Assembly (NCBI GenBank): GCA_002099365.1
Contig: MSED01000001.1
Coordinates: 1,054,001-1,118,000 of the forward strand
Length of the DNA: 64,000 nucleotides
Source: Phialophora verrucosa
Taxonomy: Eukaryota; Ascomycota; Eurotiomycetes; Chaetothyriales; Herpotrichiellaceae
Direction of reading: 5' to 3'
Shown: in pieces, positions 1 through 10,187 of the stretch
Numbering within the stretch: position 1 is the first letter of the stretch
Layout of the letters: the number at the start of each line of letters is the position of its first letter
Translations under genes and position numbers: made by a program
The notes under the pieces: generated by a model
Seen by the model: only the letters and a program-made list of their open reading frames with translations
Databases searched by the model: none
Told to the model about the DNA's origin: nothing

Positions 1-961
1 TGGGCGGAGACAATAACACTCTACCGGTTTTCCTCATTGCTGCAAAAGGGGGCCTCGAATGCTCTCCACCGGATGGATTCGAGTTACACTGCGTGGTCGT
101 CGTCTTGTCAACGTTTAGTACCGCTGCCTGGGCCATAGCCTCGAAACAGTGACTCTCACCAAAAGACTACGCGTCGAATTCATCCAGTTACTACGGCGAT
201 ATGCTTGTCGCCATCTGGCGTAGTCGACCGCCAGCCCGACAGGACGAGAGCTGGCTGATTGACGAACTACCCACTAGACAGACTCAGTCGAAAGCGTGAG
301 ACAGTATCTTTTGGCTTTTCTTACTCTGACGGTCCCTGCAGCTGGATTAGCAACTGCGTACGAGAACAAGATACACCTAAGCGCAGATACACCAGCCTGC
401 TTCTTCCCTAGCGAGTCCGCCTCTGCTGTGCCATACCGGTAAAACCATTCTTGTCCTAAGCTCCAGCTGGGCCTATTCTCGTCCCCTTTTCATCTCCCAC
501 GGCGTAACTGCATGCGAGGCAGCGGAAGACACAGGAAATTGAAGTACGGTACAGTGGGTGAGGCCTTGTGCTGGGTTAGTCCAACCAACTCGACACCCCA
601 CGGGAAGAACGTACATACTCTACTGTGTAGCACATGAATAAGTTGCTCGAGCGTCGCCTATTGTTCAGAACTTGGTTGCATATGTACTGGACTAGACTGG
701 ACTCGACGGAATTGGACTGTACGTGCTTATCCATTTCATCCCGATCACGACTGCATGGTCGGTCGCTTTGTCCCACACGCCCATACGCTCGCACGCACGC
801 AGGACCAGACTAGTCCATCCAACCCTGCTCCCATTCTTTGCAGCTTGCAGTTTCGCTGTTCGGTTTGCATCGCTTTTCTAAGTCCCAAGGTTCTCTGCAC
901 CTACACGACGAAATATCAGTTCGCACGGCCCACGAGATGTGGGCCTTCTCTCCGGTCGGCC
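1..961. other. Left-edge stretch without a recognised gene
   Basis: I see no coding stretch with splice signals or family motifs here. The open frames between about 576 and 1290 are overlapping frames with no recognisable content, and those beyond 962 lie opposite the transporter gene. The segment probably holds the 3' flank of that gene, which is on the minus strand. Confidence 0.4.
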
Positions 962-3237
962 TCAATGCCTCATCTGGACTGCGATCCTGTTGGTCATGTA
1001 CTTCGAGATATCCCCGATCAGAAGACATCCAATAATGGAGAGCACTCCGAATGGGATGCTCGTGTACCAGACATATGCCAGCGCGTCCGAATATGCCCAG
1101 CGGCTTCCGATCGTGGCTGCGTCGATGACCGCCGGCGTCACGCCCGCCACACCCGAGATGTTAGCCGGAAGGGTCAGGAAGGTCTGGACGAAGGAGGTCG
1201 CGGATGAACTCGGAAGACCGGCTTCGAGGGCGAAATCGAGCACCCTCTCCGGCAGTCTGTTCGCCAGCTTCTCGCTGAAGACGTTGTAGTAGATCGAATA
1301 GCCGATCGAGCCGCCTACGAAGCGGATGGTCAGCGTCAATGCCGTGGCTGTCGCAATGAGAGAGTCGGGACACGCCGTCATGGCGATGGTCGCGGACGGA
1401 ACGATGACACCTCCGATCCCGAAGCCCGCGACGGTGGCGAGGCCGACGGCTAGGCCTGCATTGTTGGGGTTGGCGACGGCCATACTGCCTGTGAAGGCGG
1501 CTGTGTATCACATCACCGGGGTCAGCAAAGTGTGGATTCAGCGAGGGTGCTGGGGCACAGTTCACGTACTCATCAGGAGACATGAGATGAGGAGGAGTTC
1601 TCGGCCGTGGCCTTTCAGGACCGTGAGCATGGCGTTCATCACTGTGGCGCCAACGGTGATTGCAATCGAGTAGCCGAGGCCCTTGACGCCGACTTGGATG
1701 GGGCTACGCATGCGTCAGTGAGGAGGAGTCATTAACGGAAGGGACCGACTCACTCGGGCTCGTAGACAGTACCGTAAGTCAGCGGGGCGAAGTTGATCAT
1801 CGAGTCTGCGGATATCCGTTAGCCAGCCTGATACCGCACCAAACGATTGGAAGGTCGTCGAAAACGGAGCAGTCTTTCTGGAAACCTACAGAAATTCATT
1901 CCTGAGACGAACGCAACCACGAGGGCGATGGCGACAACACGCTGGCCGGCAAACAGCTCCTTCGGCACCATCGGAAATTTTGCGCCTTTCCACTCCCATA
2001 CAACAAAGCCAGCTATAAGTGCCGCACCGATGAGCAGCATGCAGAGAACGTATGCACTTTTCCAGGGGTGCGATGATCCGCCAGACTGCAAGGCAACCAG
2101 GCTGGGTACAATCAGTAAATGACCGCGGCCGCCTTGGGATAGAGCGACTTACAATAGAATCACTCCCGTTATGGACAGCATAGCGCCGATATAGTCGATC
2201 CGCTTCGCGATCTCGGTCCGGCTCAAGTCGCCCTTGCGCAAGATATGAGAGTCCGGAAAGTAGAAGAGGAGGACTCCTGCGAAGAACACGCCATTATAGA
2301 TGCTTTGTCGTGTTAGCGCTGATTGACGCTATGCAAGATGCAGATCTCCTTACACTGTGATCCACAGACCCCATCTCCAGGTCGAATGAGAGGAAAGGAG
2401 CTGCGAGTACAGGACGTATGGAAAGAATGGGCCTGCAGATGAGTCAGAATATCTGCCCGGCGGATGCGTCTGGGTGCGCTGGACTGACAGATAAAGAACG
2501 TCACACACGCGAGGTAGACGCCGCGCTTTTTGACAGGAACCAGCTCCGCCGTCCTGTGGACATCTTCGTCAGCAACCGAGTCCTGACCATGTTTACGGGC
2601 ATTCCCAGGCGCGGCAGACTCACCCAGCCAGTGCCGTAAGCTCGCCGATCGAAGCACCTGCGCCAGCAATGGTCATGCCGGACACACCTTGAGCAAAGGA
2701 ATGAGCCGTGGCGGTGACTATCGTGCCGACGAGGATCAAGACCGATCCCAAGATGGAAATGTTCCTCTTTCCAAACATGTCTTGAAGGTAGCCACAGAAC
2801 GGACAGACAGCGGCAAGTGCCAGAGAGTTCGACACCGGGAGCCAGCCTGTCGAGGCTGAACCCAGGTCGGCCGCAATGTAAGTGAGCGAACCTTTTGCTT
2901 GTCAGAGCGTTCCTGAATTCCTCGGGCTGCAAGCTTACCTCCGACAAAGTAAAGCGGAATCTGCGACCCTGTAGACAAAGGACAGGTTAGCAGGACATTC
3001 CAGATTGGAAGGCATCACGTATAGTGGTAACTTACCCACGTATACGCCACACAGTGAAATGGTTGCAAGGATCTGTTTCCAGGTCCAGTTGACGTGTCCA
3101 TCGGAGTCGTCGCCTTTGGCCACGCCGGACTTCTCATTCCACTGACCGACTACTTCATCGTGTTGAATAGTTGTGGGAGTCTGTTTGTCATCGAGACTGG
3201 ACTCGAGGTCTCGCTCGGGTTCTTCAGCGTTGTTCAT
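962..3237 (-). CDS. TRI12-type major facilitator (toxin/siderophore-like efflux pump)
   Basis: A proton-driven multidrug-type exporter of the fungal trichothecene efflux (TRI12) family, expected in the plasma membrane with about 14 helices. I place ten exons, in transcript order 3036-3237, 2939-2968, 2624-2891, 2489-2553, 2354-2432, 2153-2302, 1890-2101, 1754-1805, 1570-1703 and 962-1500. They join to 576 codons without a stop. Exon 1 encodes a charged cytoplasmic head followed by WTWKQILATISLCGVYVG. Later blocks typical of TRI12 are YIAADLGSASTGWLPVSNSL, GYLQDMFGKRN, RWGLWIT and the final ATALTLTIRFVGGSIGYSIY. The 30 bp second exon is needed to keep the helix in frame. The gene is divergent from the dehydrogenase at 4006 across about 770 bp and probably exports the product or substrate of that cluster. 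The substrate cannot be read from sequence. Confidence 0.9.
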
Positions 3238-4005
3238 TGTTGTGTGACAGTTTCGAGCTTTCGCTGTTCAGTGTCGGGTCCGAGGGATGGGCCTGGTGTC
3301 TCCAGAAGGGGTCTGAAGTATTTTGTTCATCTTCCAGTATTCCAGGGGTGTCTACTTCTGTATATGTAGCTAAACTCTAGTTGTCGTGAATCCCATGGGG
3401 TCACTAGCGCGGGGATAGCCTCGGCGAGCCATGCACTTGGATCCGGGGCTGGAATGTGTGGTCGAGTAAGTCTCGACCGTAGCCGGGTTGTTCAAGGAGG
3501 TCTGAGCCATCGATGCGCCGTGTCTTGATTTGACGCGAATGGGGCATGCACGCGGACGCCTAACAGCGGACGAAATCCGATGCTTGTTCCTGGGACCACC
3601 TCATCTAGATGCGCGGATTTGTCTGTTCCGTTCAGATATGGCCAATCATCGCCGGCCAAGAGAGAGTCAGTCCACACTGACACCGAGTACCAATTCAGCC
3701 TCGAAGGGAATAGTCGTCCCGTGACGGTGCGAAGTCTGACGCGAGGCTTGCGATTCTCCACCGCTGACGGTACAAAAGCTCAGTCACCGCTCCCCGCAAT
3801 TCGCACATGGCTTTCTCCACCGTCCCAACATCCGGGGTACCTCTTCGGGTCGGACAGAATTCGAGTCATTTTGCTCCCTCGAAGACCTCACGTGGCTTTC
3901 CACGTGCAATACTTCGTATATTGATGGCCGCTCGCCCGCATTGGGGGAGCCCGAAATGGGTGTAGACAGGAATATACCGACTGATATTCATTGCTAACTC
4001 TTGAC
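3238..4005. other. Divergent intergenic promoter region
   Basis: This 768 bp gap separates the starts of the TRI12 exporter (minus) and the short-chain dehydrogenase (plus), so it should carry both promoters. The only distinctive content I see is a pair of CACGTG palindromes near the dehydrogenase side. No gene is evident. Confidence 0.6.
3889..3906. promoter_or_regulatory. Paired CACGTG palindromes upstream of the dehydrogenase
   Basis: CACGTG occurs at 3889-3894 and again at 3901-3906, about 100 bp before the dehydrogenase ATG. ACGT-core palindromes are known targets of bZIP and bHLH proteins, and a bZIP gene lies in the same cluster. Binding is inference. The hexamer alone is expected about 16 times by chance in 64 kb. 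Confidence 0.35.
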
Positions 4006-4818
4006 ATGGCGAGCTTTACCGGCAAGAACGTGGTTGTGACGGGCGCTGCATCGGGGATCGGTCTTGCCATTACACTGACTCTTGCAGAGCGAGGTGCCAC
4101 AGTTTGGACAGTAGATTTATCCGCCAGCCCGCCCGACGAACTAAAGTCATGGATCGACGCCGGCAAGGTGCACTTTGAAGGCGGCATCGATGTTGGTGAT
4201 CGAGCAGTCTGCCGGAAATATATGGAAAAGGTCGTCTCGGCGGCGGGAAGACTGGACGGCCTTGTCAACAATGCTGGAATTGGCTTATATGAAGGCGCCA
4301 TTGCTTCGGATGAGGCCTACGACCGAATGATCTACGTCAATATCGGCGGAGTCTGGAACTATGGCACGGCCGCTCTCCGCGCCATGGAGAAGCAAGAGCC
4401 GCAGGGCCCGTTTGGCTCGCGGGGCAGCATTGTCAATATTGCAAGCGGTGCTGGACTGAGAGGCGTGACTGGGCTGGCCGTCTACTGTGCGACCAAGCAT
4501 GCGGTGATCGGTCTGTCGCGGGCATGGCAGGAGGATTTCGGCAAATTTGGGATCCGGACAAACTCTGTTGCACCAGGTAGGTGACGAAGAGACATCAAAG
4601 GCCCCGGCAGCGTGCTGATGTTGTTAGGTGCCACCGCGACTGCGGCCTTCGTCAAACGCGCCGAAGAGGAAAAAGGATTTCTGGATACGCTACCCAGTAA
4701 TCCTCTGGGCAGAGTTGCAAAACCCTCTGAGATTGCTTCCGCCGTTGCCTTCCTTCTGTCGGATGAAGCAAGCTACGTTGCAGGCGAGGTCCTCTCGGTG
4801 ACGGGGGGCCACGCGTGA
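4006..4818 (+). CDS. Classical short-chain dehydrogenase/reductase
   Basis: An NAD(P)-dependent oxidoreductase of the classical SDR family, acting on an alcohol or ketone. Exons 4006-4576 and 4628-4818 are joined by a 51 bp intron (GTAGGT...TTAG), giving 253 residues, the usual SDR length. The cofactor motif TGAASGIG is at residues 12-19 and NNAG at 88-91. The catalytic set is Ser147, Tyr160 and Lys164 (YCATK), and the C-terminal SEIASAVAFLLSDEASYVAG block is typical. The first ATG in this frame is at 4006. The gene is followed by the monooxygenase on the same strand and is divergent from the exporter. The pairing suggests interconversion of an alcohol and a ketone before Baeyer-Villiger oxidation, which is inference. 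Confidence 0.93.
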
Positions 4819-5917
4819 ACTGCGAGAGTAGAGTGACTGGCTTTTGCGATAGACATCTACGCCGACATTAGTTAGAAATTCAAAACGCCCGATGGACAAT
4901 TGACCAGGGTCTCATGAATTCGTCCCCTGTCCTGCCGTAAATATAGGCCTCTGCGTAGCATGCATCGAAGGGCCAAGATTACGGCACGACTGGTTGATTG
5001 AATGATTGACTCAATGACTGATTGAATAACTGATCTGGCTGGCCGGGGGTGGCGCCCGGGAGCAAGTCACTTGAAATCATCTTACTCGCCCGTACCAAAA
5101 CACGTCACTCAAAGCACCTTATGGTCCTCCGTAATGCCTCGGTGAACTTTCCTTGGCTTCTCCAGCTTCTCCACGTGTCCAGCGGCAGGGATAGTAATTC
5201 ATCGCTGACTGACCCTGCCTCTCCACGTTCCGCTGAAATGAACACCGAGTCATTGCGTGAGGGAAAGCATGTTCGGCCCTTGCCCATTCCCAGTGCCGAG
5301 CAATGTGGTCTCCGACGTCCAAACAACGAGCATTGTGGCACCCAAGACGACTGACGGCTGAGAGGGAGAGGAAACGAACAAGTCAGCACCGTTCATCATA
5401 TTCATGCAAGACAAGGGGTTCTTCATTCCCTATCCGGTATGGTCGCGCTGCCGAACTGTGAGATGTGTACTTCAGGTGTCCATCTGGCGAGCTATGGATT
5501 GACTACACGATATACGGACCACCCATCGTGATCTGTCCTGCTCACGTGCCCGACACACTCACCCAGTGGTCGAAAGGTATCGCATGATGACCAAAGCGGG
5601 ACCCGTAGTATCGTCCAATTCAAGTCGTGGCCTGAGACTGCTTGACAATGTATCACGTCTGGGCGTCCAACCGAGGTGCTAGCATGAGTTACCGAGTACC
5701 GCAAACGCAAGAACTAGCCCCCTGCTATTTTCCTGAGGACACCGACAAACCACCCAACCCCCGCAGAGTTCGGACCAGAGTTCGGGCGTGCACCACGGAG
5801 GGTTGATTTTCGTTATCTACTGTGATAAACGTTATTAGGACGGCCTTTCCTCCTGGAGGACTTGACTTCTTTCCCACGAACACCATACGTCTGAGTCCAT
5901 ACAGAGAAACGCACAAG
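4819..5917. other. Intergenic region upstream of the monooxygenase
   Basis: This 1.1 kb gap lies between the dehydrogenase and the monooxygenase. Open frames here lack splice logic and known motifs. CACGTG hexamers occur at 5172-5177 and 5543-5548, and a short imperfect TGATTGA repeat lies near 4990-5035. It should contain the monooxygenase promoter. Confidence 0.45.
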
Positions 5918-8274
5918 ATGATCACGAAACTTACCACCACGGCCACGGACTACGAAGTCCTCGACCAATAACAGTCGCAACCACGACCGCTCAAAATCAT
6001 CCACGTCGGCGCGGGAGCGTCTGGACTCTTGCTAGCGTACAAGGCGAAGAAGCAACTGCGCAACTACGAACTGATATGCTATGAAAAGTATGTCTCAGAC
6101 CTCAATCTGTCATATTCATTATCTTTGCCATATCGATCGCTGCTGGCGCAGTACACCGAAATCTAACTCCCGTTGTTTGATCTGAGAAAGAAATTCCATA
6201 TACGGTGGAACATGGTACGAGAACAAGTACCCGGGCTGTGCATGCGACATCCCCGCCCACGTCTACACCTACACTTTCCAGCCTAACACAGAGTGGTCGG
6301 GCTTCTACTCCGGCTCAGACGAGATCGAAAAATACTTCCAGCGATTCCACGACGAGCATTGTTTGGCGCCCTACATACGGCTGAACTCGGAGGTGTTGAG
6401 CGCGACGTGGCTCGAGGATGCCGGTGAATGTGAGTTGATGCGCGATAGCTTCTCCATATGTTGTACTGCCTGGCAGACCGAGCTCAGAGCTGACTGACAC
6501 CATTATGAATGAATCCAGGGGAAGTACAAATCAAGCGCACGAACCAAGACCAAACAACCACATTCACAGACCGGTGCAACGTCCTGATCAACGGCTCCGG
6601 CGTCGTGAACAAGTGGAAATGTAAGCCAAGCCAAGCTTGATCACGTATCATCTTCCAGTTGTGCCCATCTTCGTTGTTGCCGCGCGTTGAAAAGGAGCTG
6701 ACGCCGCCGGTCTCCCACTGTTAGGGCCTGCAATCGAAGGCATCTCATCATACAAAGGCACCCTAGCGCACAGTGCCCACTGGGACACTTCGATCGACTG
6801 GCAGGGCAAGAAAGTGGCCGTGTTGGGGACAGGATCGAGCTCCATCCAGATGGTGCCTCATCTAGCTAAAGGTAACCTAAACCGCAGCCCCAAGAGACCG
6901 TGGCAAATATTTCGCGCCCGTGCCCCCGTCCTCGTTTAAGAAAAGAACCCATCGTAGCCCCACGAGAGCCATGATTCTCAATTCCAAGTCCCCAAGTTCT
7001 GACCAAATTGCCCCTCGTGGCTCTGCTCAAACAGGATCCAAAAGCCTCACCGTCTTCGCCCGCAATATGACATACATCGCGCCGCAGATCTCGACCGACA
7101 CCCAGAAAATCGACCCGAACAGCCAACCGCCCGCCGCGGCCGGCAAGCACTACTACATCGACGCGGAGAAGGAGAAGTTCCGCACCGATCCGGCCTTCCA
7201 CCTCCAATACCGCAAGAGGCTCGAGTCGGCGCTCACGGAGGCGTTTCCCATGTTCCTGCGCGGGACCAAGCAGAACATCCAGGCGAGGGAGGCGATGCAG
7301 GCGAGCATGCGCGAAAAGCTCGGCCCTGGGCACGACGAGCTGAAGAAGCGCTTCATCCCAGAGTGGTCGCCGGGGTGCCGACGGTTGACGCCCGGGGAAG
7401 GGTACCTCGAGACGCTGACCCTGGAGCACGTCAGCGTGGTGCATGACGAGATCGTGCGATTCACCGAGACAGGCCTGGTGACTGCGTCGGGCCAGGAGTT
7501 CGATTTCGACATTATCGCGTGCGCTACGGGCTTCAATATCGCGTATACGCCGCACTTCCGGATCACGGGCGTGGACGGCGCGGTCATGCAGGACGAATGG
7601 AAGGAAACGCCCAACATCTACCTCAGTATCGCGGCGCCCAAGTTCCCGAACTACTTCGTGGTGAATGGCCCGACGGGCAATTGGGGCCAGGGGTGTGCCC
7701 TCCCTTCGGTAAGTCTAGCAGCCAACCGCCCACTTATCCCCCAAAGCACCTTCCGCCCCATATGACCCGTTGATCAACGACCATTGACCTGTACACAATA
7801 TGCACCGACCACAAAACAAAGCAATGCTGACCGTCATTGGGGTGACAGCACGAGGTCCAACTCGAGTACGCTCTCCAATGCTGCCGCAAAATGCAAGAAG
7901 ATGGCATCCGCGCCATGGAACCTCGACAAGGACCGACCACGCAGATCAACGAGCATGTCGATGCGTGGCACAACAAGTACAGCGTCTGGGCCGAGGAGTG
8001 TCGGTCGTGGTACAAGGACAACAAACCAAACGGCCGAGTGTACATCTGGCCGGGCAGCCTGCTGCACCACATGAAGGCGCTGAAGACGCCACGATACGAA
8101 CACTACGACTTGCGGTACCATCACGACAACGTCTGGGCGTTCTTGGGCAATGGGAGGACAGATCTGGAGATGGAGTGTGAGAAGGGCAAACAAGTCGATT
8201 TGGCCCCGTATATCCGCAACGAAGATGTGCCTTGGAGTTTGGACCTTCCGGAGAACCTGCCACTACGGGCCTGA
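5918..8274 (+). CDS. Baeyer-Villiger-type FAD monooxygenase with an in-frame stop near its start
   Basis: A class B flavoprotein monooxygenase using FAD and NADPH to insert oxygen next to a ketone. Exons 5918-6087, 6191-6429, 6519-6620, 6725-6871, 7035-7708 and 7849-8274 join to 586 codons in one frame. Visible motifs are GAGASG (FAD), GGTWYENKYPG, the Baeyer-Villiger signature as YKGTLAHSAHWD, the second nucleotide motif GTGSSS, and ACATGFN near the C-terminus. The N-terminal peptide reads MITKLTTTATDYEVLDQ, typical of the family lead-in, and is followed by TAA at 5969-5971. The same frame then continues with PRPLKIIHVGAGASG. No later ATG precedes the FAD motif. Either this allele is null, or translation reaches the domain another way, for example through an upstream exon spliced to the AG at 5973-5974. 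Function of the family is certain, activity of this copy is not. Confidence 0.85.
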
Positions 8275-8434
8275 GCAAAGAAGCCGTATGAAAGCAGTCA
8301 AGAGTGGGAGTCCCTCCATTTCGTGTTGGGGACTCCGATGGAGATTATAGATTCGAGTAGACTGTGCGATACTACTATCGATGGATTCTCGTCCTCGTCA
8401 CCTTCTTCCGAATTGTAGTTCAGGACATGGTCGG

Positions 8435-10187
8435 TCACAAGCCGATCAACCCCGCTGAGCCGGAGATCGTCCCCGCGAGGTCAGTAGTGGGATGGTAAGA
8501 TGCCGCACACCTGCGATAGCAGTTCATTGCCACGTCGTCCAGAGGCCGAGGCGCAGGCCAGGTGATCTTGTTGGACGACCTGAGGGCGACGCCGTGAGCG
8601 ACCTTGGCGCTCTGCTCGTAGAGGTGCGGGTATTTTGTGAACAAGGCAGGGTCCAGATTGTATTCCTGGATCCCTCGCCCGATTCCGAGGTGATGATAGA
8701 CGGCCCGGGCGTACTCCTTGGTGTGCAGGAGCGTGTACAGGTCCGGGGCCGGGAGCTTGACCTCGGGCTTTGGATCGGGCCCATCACCTGCCACCAGACT
8801 GGGATTGTTCTGCATGCCTGAGATGATATCATGGATGCTGAAGTAGACCGTGAGCGGTTCTGCCCCGGCAACGAACTCGGACAGGTCGGCCTGGATGACA
8901 TATGCCAGGCCGATGTCGCCGCAAATCTCGTCCAGCGCCGGATCCGACGAGTGGTACTGGATCAGCTTGTCCCTGAGGAAGGAGAAGATGCACCAATCAA
9001 TCACCGGCGGATGCGGAACAGCGGCTTGCAAGGGTGTGGGCATCAGAGCAGGAGGTATGGCTGCCAGTGTTGCCTGGCTGGGAGAAATCCGCCACGCCGC
9101 CAGTTTGGCGAGTGTATCTTTCCCGTTGGTGCAATGGATCCACGGCTCCATGCCTCGCCACGCGATTTTGACGAACGCCGTGACCAGGCTTGAGACGATC
9201 TGGTTGAGGCTGTTTTCCGCGTCAGTCAAACAAGAATGGTGTCAACTCGATCTGATACACGTACCTGTGCAAGTCGGCTCCTAGTCGGTGGCTCTGGTAA
9301 CTGAAAGCGCACATCTCGTACGCCAGAATGTGCTCCGAGTACTTGGATGGCGCCATCACTTGTAAACTCTGACAAAGCGGCATCATCGGTTCTGGGGAGA
9401 GAAGGTGCATTGGCGCCGTCACTGGTAAAACCGAAAGGCCCTGACCAATGCTCATTTGGGAGTCATCTCCGAGAGTCTCTTCGCTCGACGATATCAATGC
9501 GGTCTGCTCGACTAGTTGCATCTCAGGAGGACATGACTCGTCCGAGGTAGACGTGGCATGGCAGGAGTCCGAGCATGCATCCAGGTCCGACAGATTATTC
9601 TCGCTGGAGGAAAGAGGTTCGACATTGCCCTGCCTAGAAAGAATGTCGAAGGAGAGATCTGACCCGCCGGTCTGGTTAAATGCGCCGTGGCTATGCTTTT
9701 CGCCGGTTCCCTGTCAGCGATCCTGTCAGAAAACCAACAGGTTGCATTGATCGCGACGAACACGGAACCGTTGCACCAAAGGAGCCCGCCAAGATTCGGT
9801 GCTTGACAATGACACTTACGAAGTCGCTGTCTCTAGCCTCTGCCATGCCGTCAAGGATCCCTTTCAGCGATGCTTGTAAGCTCCGGAGTTTCTTCTCGGA
9901 CTGCCATAGCAGTTGCCGCAGTCTTTGATTCTCTGCCACGAGGCTAGCGTTGCGATCGCTTTCGGAACCAGAGAACAATGCAAGCTGCTGCTTCAGTTCG
10001 TTGATTTCGAGGTTCTGACGAGCACGGAACGCCTGCTGGGACAGCCGATTGCGGAGTTTACTGGAGGTCCGCGTGTTTAGTATCAGCTTCAAGTACGGTC
10101 CCTATCAGCTTACCGCTTTTCTGCTGCAGTATTACTTTTCTTTGGTGGAGCCGGCGCAGAGCCGGTGAGGTCTCCGTTCAAAGACAT
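8435..10187 (-). CDS. bZIP transcription factor with DUF3425 C-terminal region
   Basis: A nuclear DNA-binding regulator of the fungal bZIP-DUF3425 type, often found inside metabolic clusters. Exons in transcript order are 10114-10187, 9820-10060, 9265-9710 and 8435-9209, with introns of 53, 109 and 55 bp, giving 511 residues exactly in frame. Exon 1 is short and joins to the basic region, which reads KRKLRNRLSQQAFRARQ with the N-x7-R signature. A leucine-zipper-like heptad run follows (ENQRLRQLLWQSEKKLRSL). The second half contains the DUF3425 block, with PPVIDWCIFSFLRDKLIQ and RAVYHHLGIGRG. The gene ends 160 bp from the end of the convergent monooxygenase. It is the obvious candidate local regulator of the exporter, dehydrogenase and monooxygenase. 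A CACGTG lies at 10546-10551 upstream of its own start. Confidence 0.9.

Noticed and set aside
6866..7617. Minus-strand frames of 154-229 codons
   Set aside because: They are antisense to exon 5 of the Baeyer-Villiger-type monooxygenase and show no motif.
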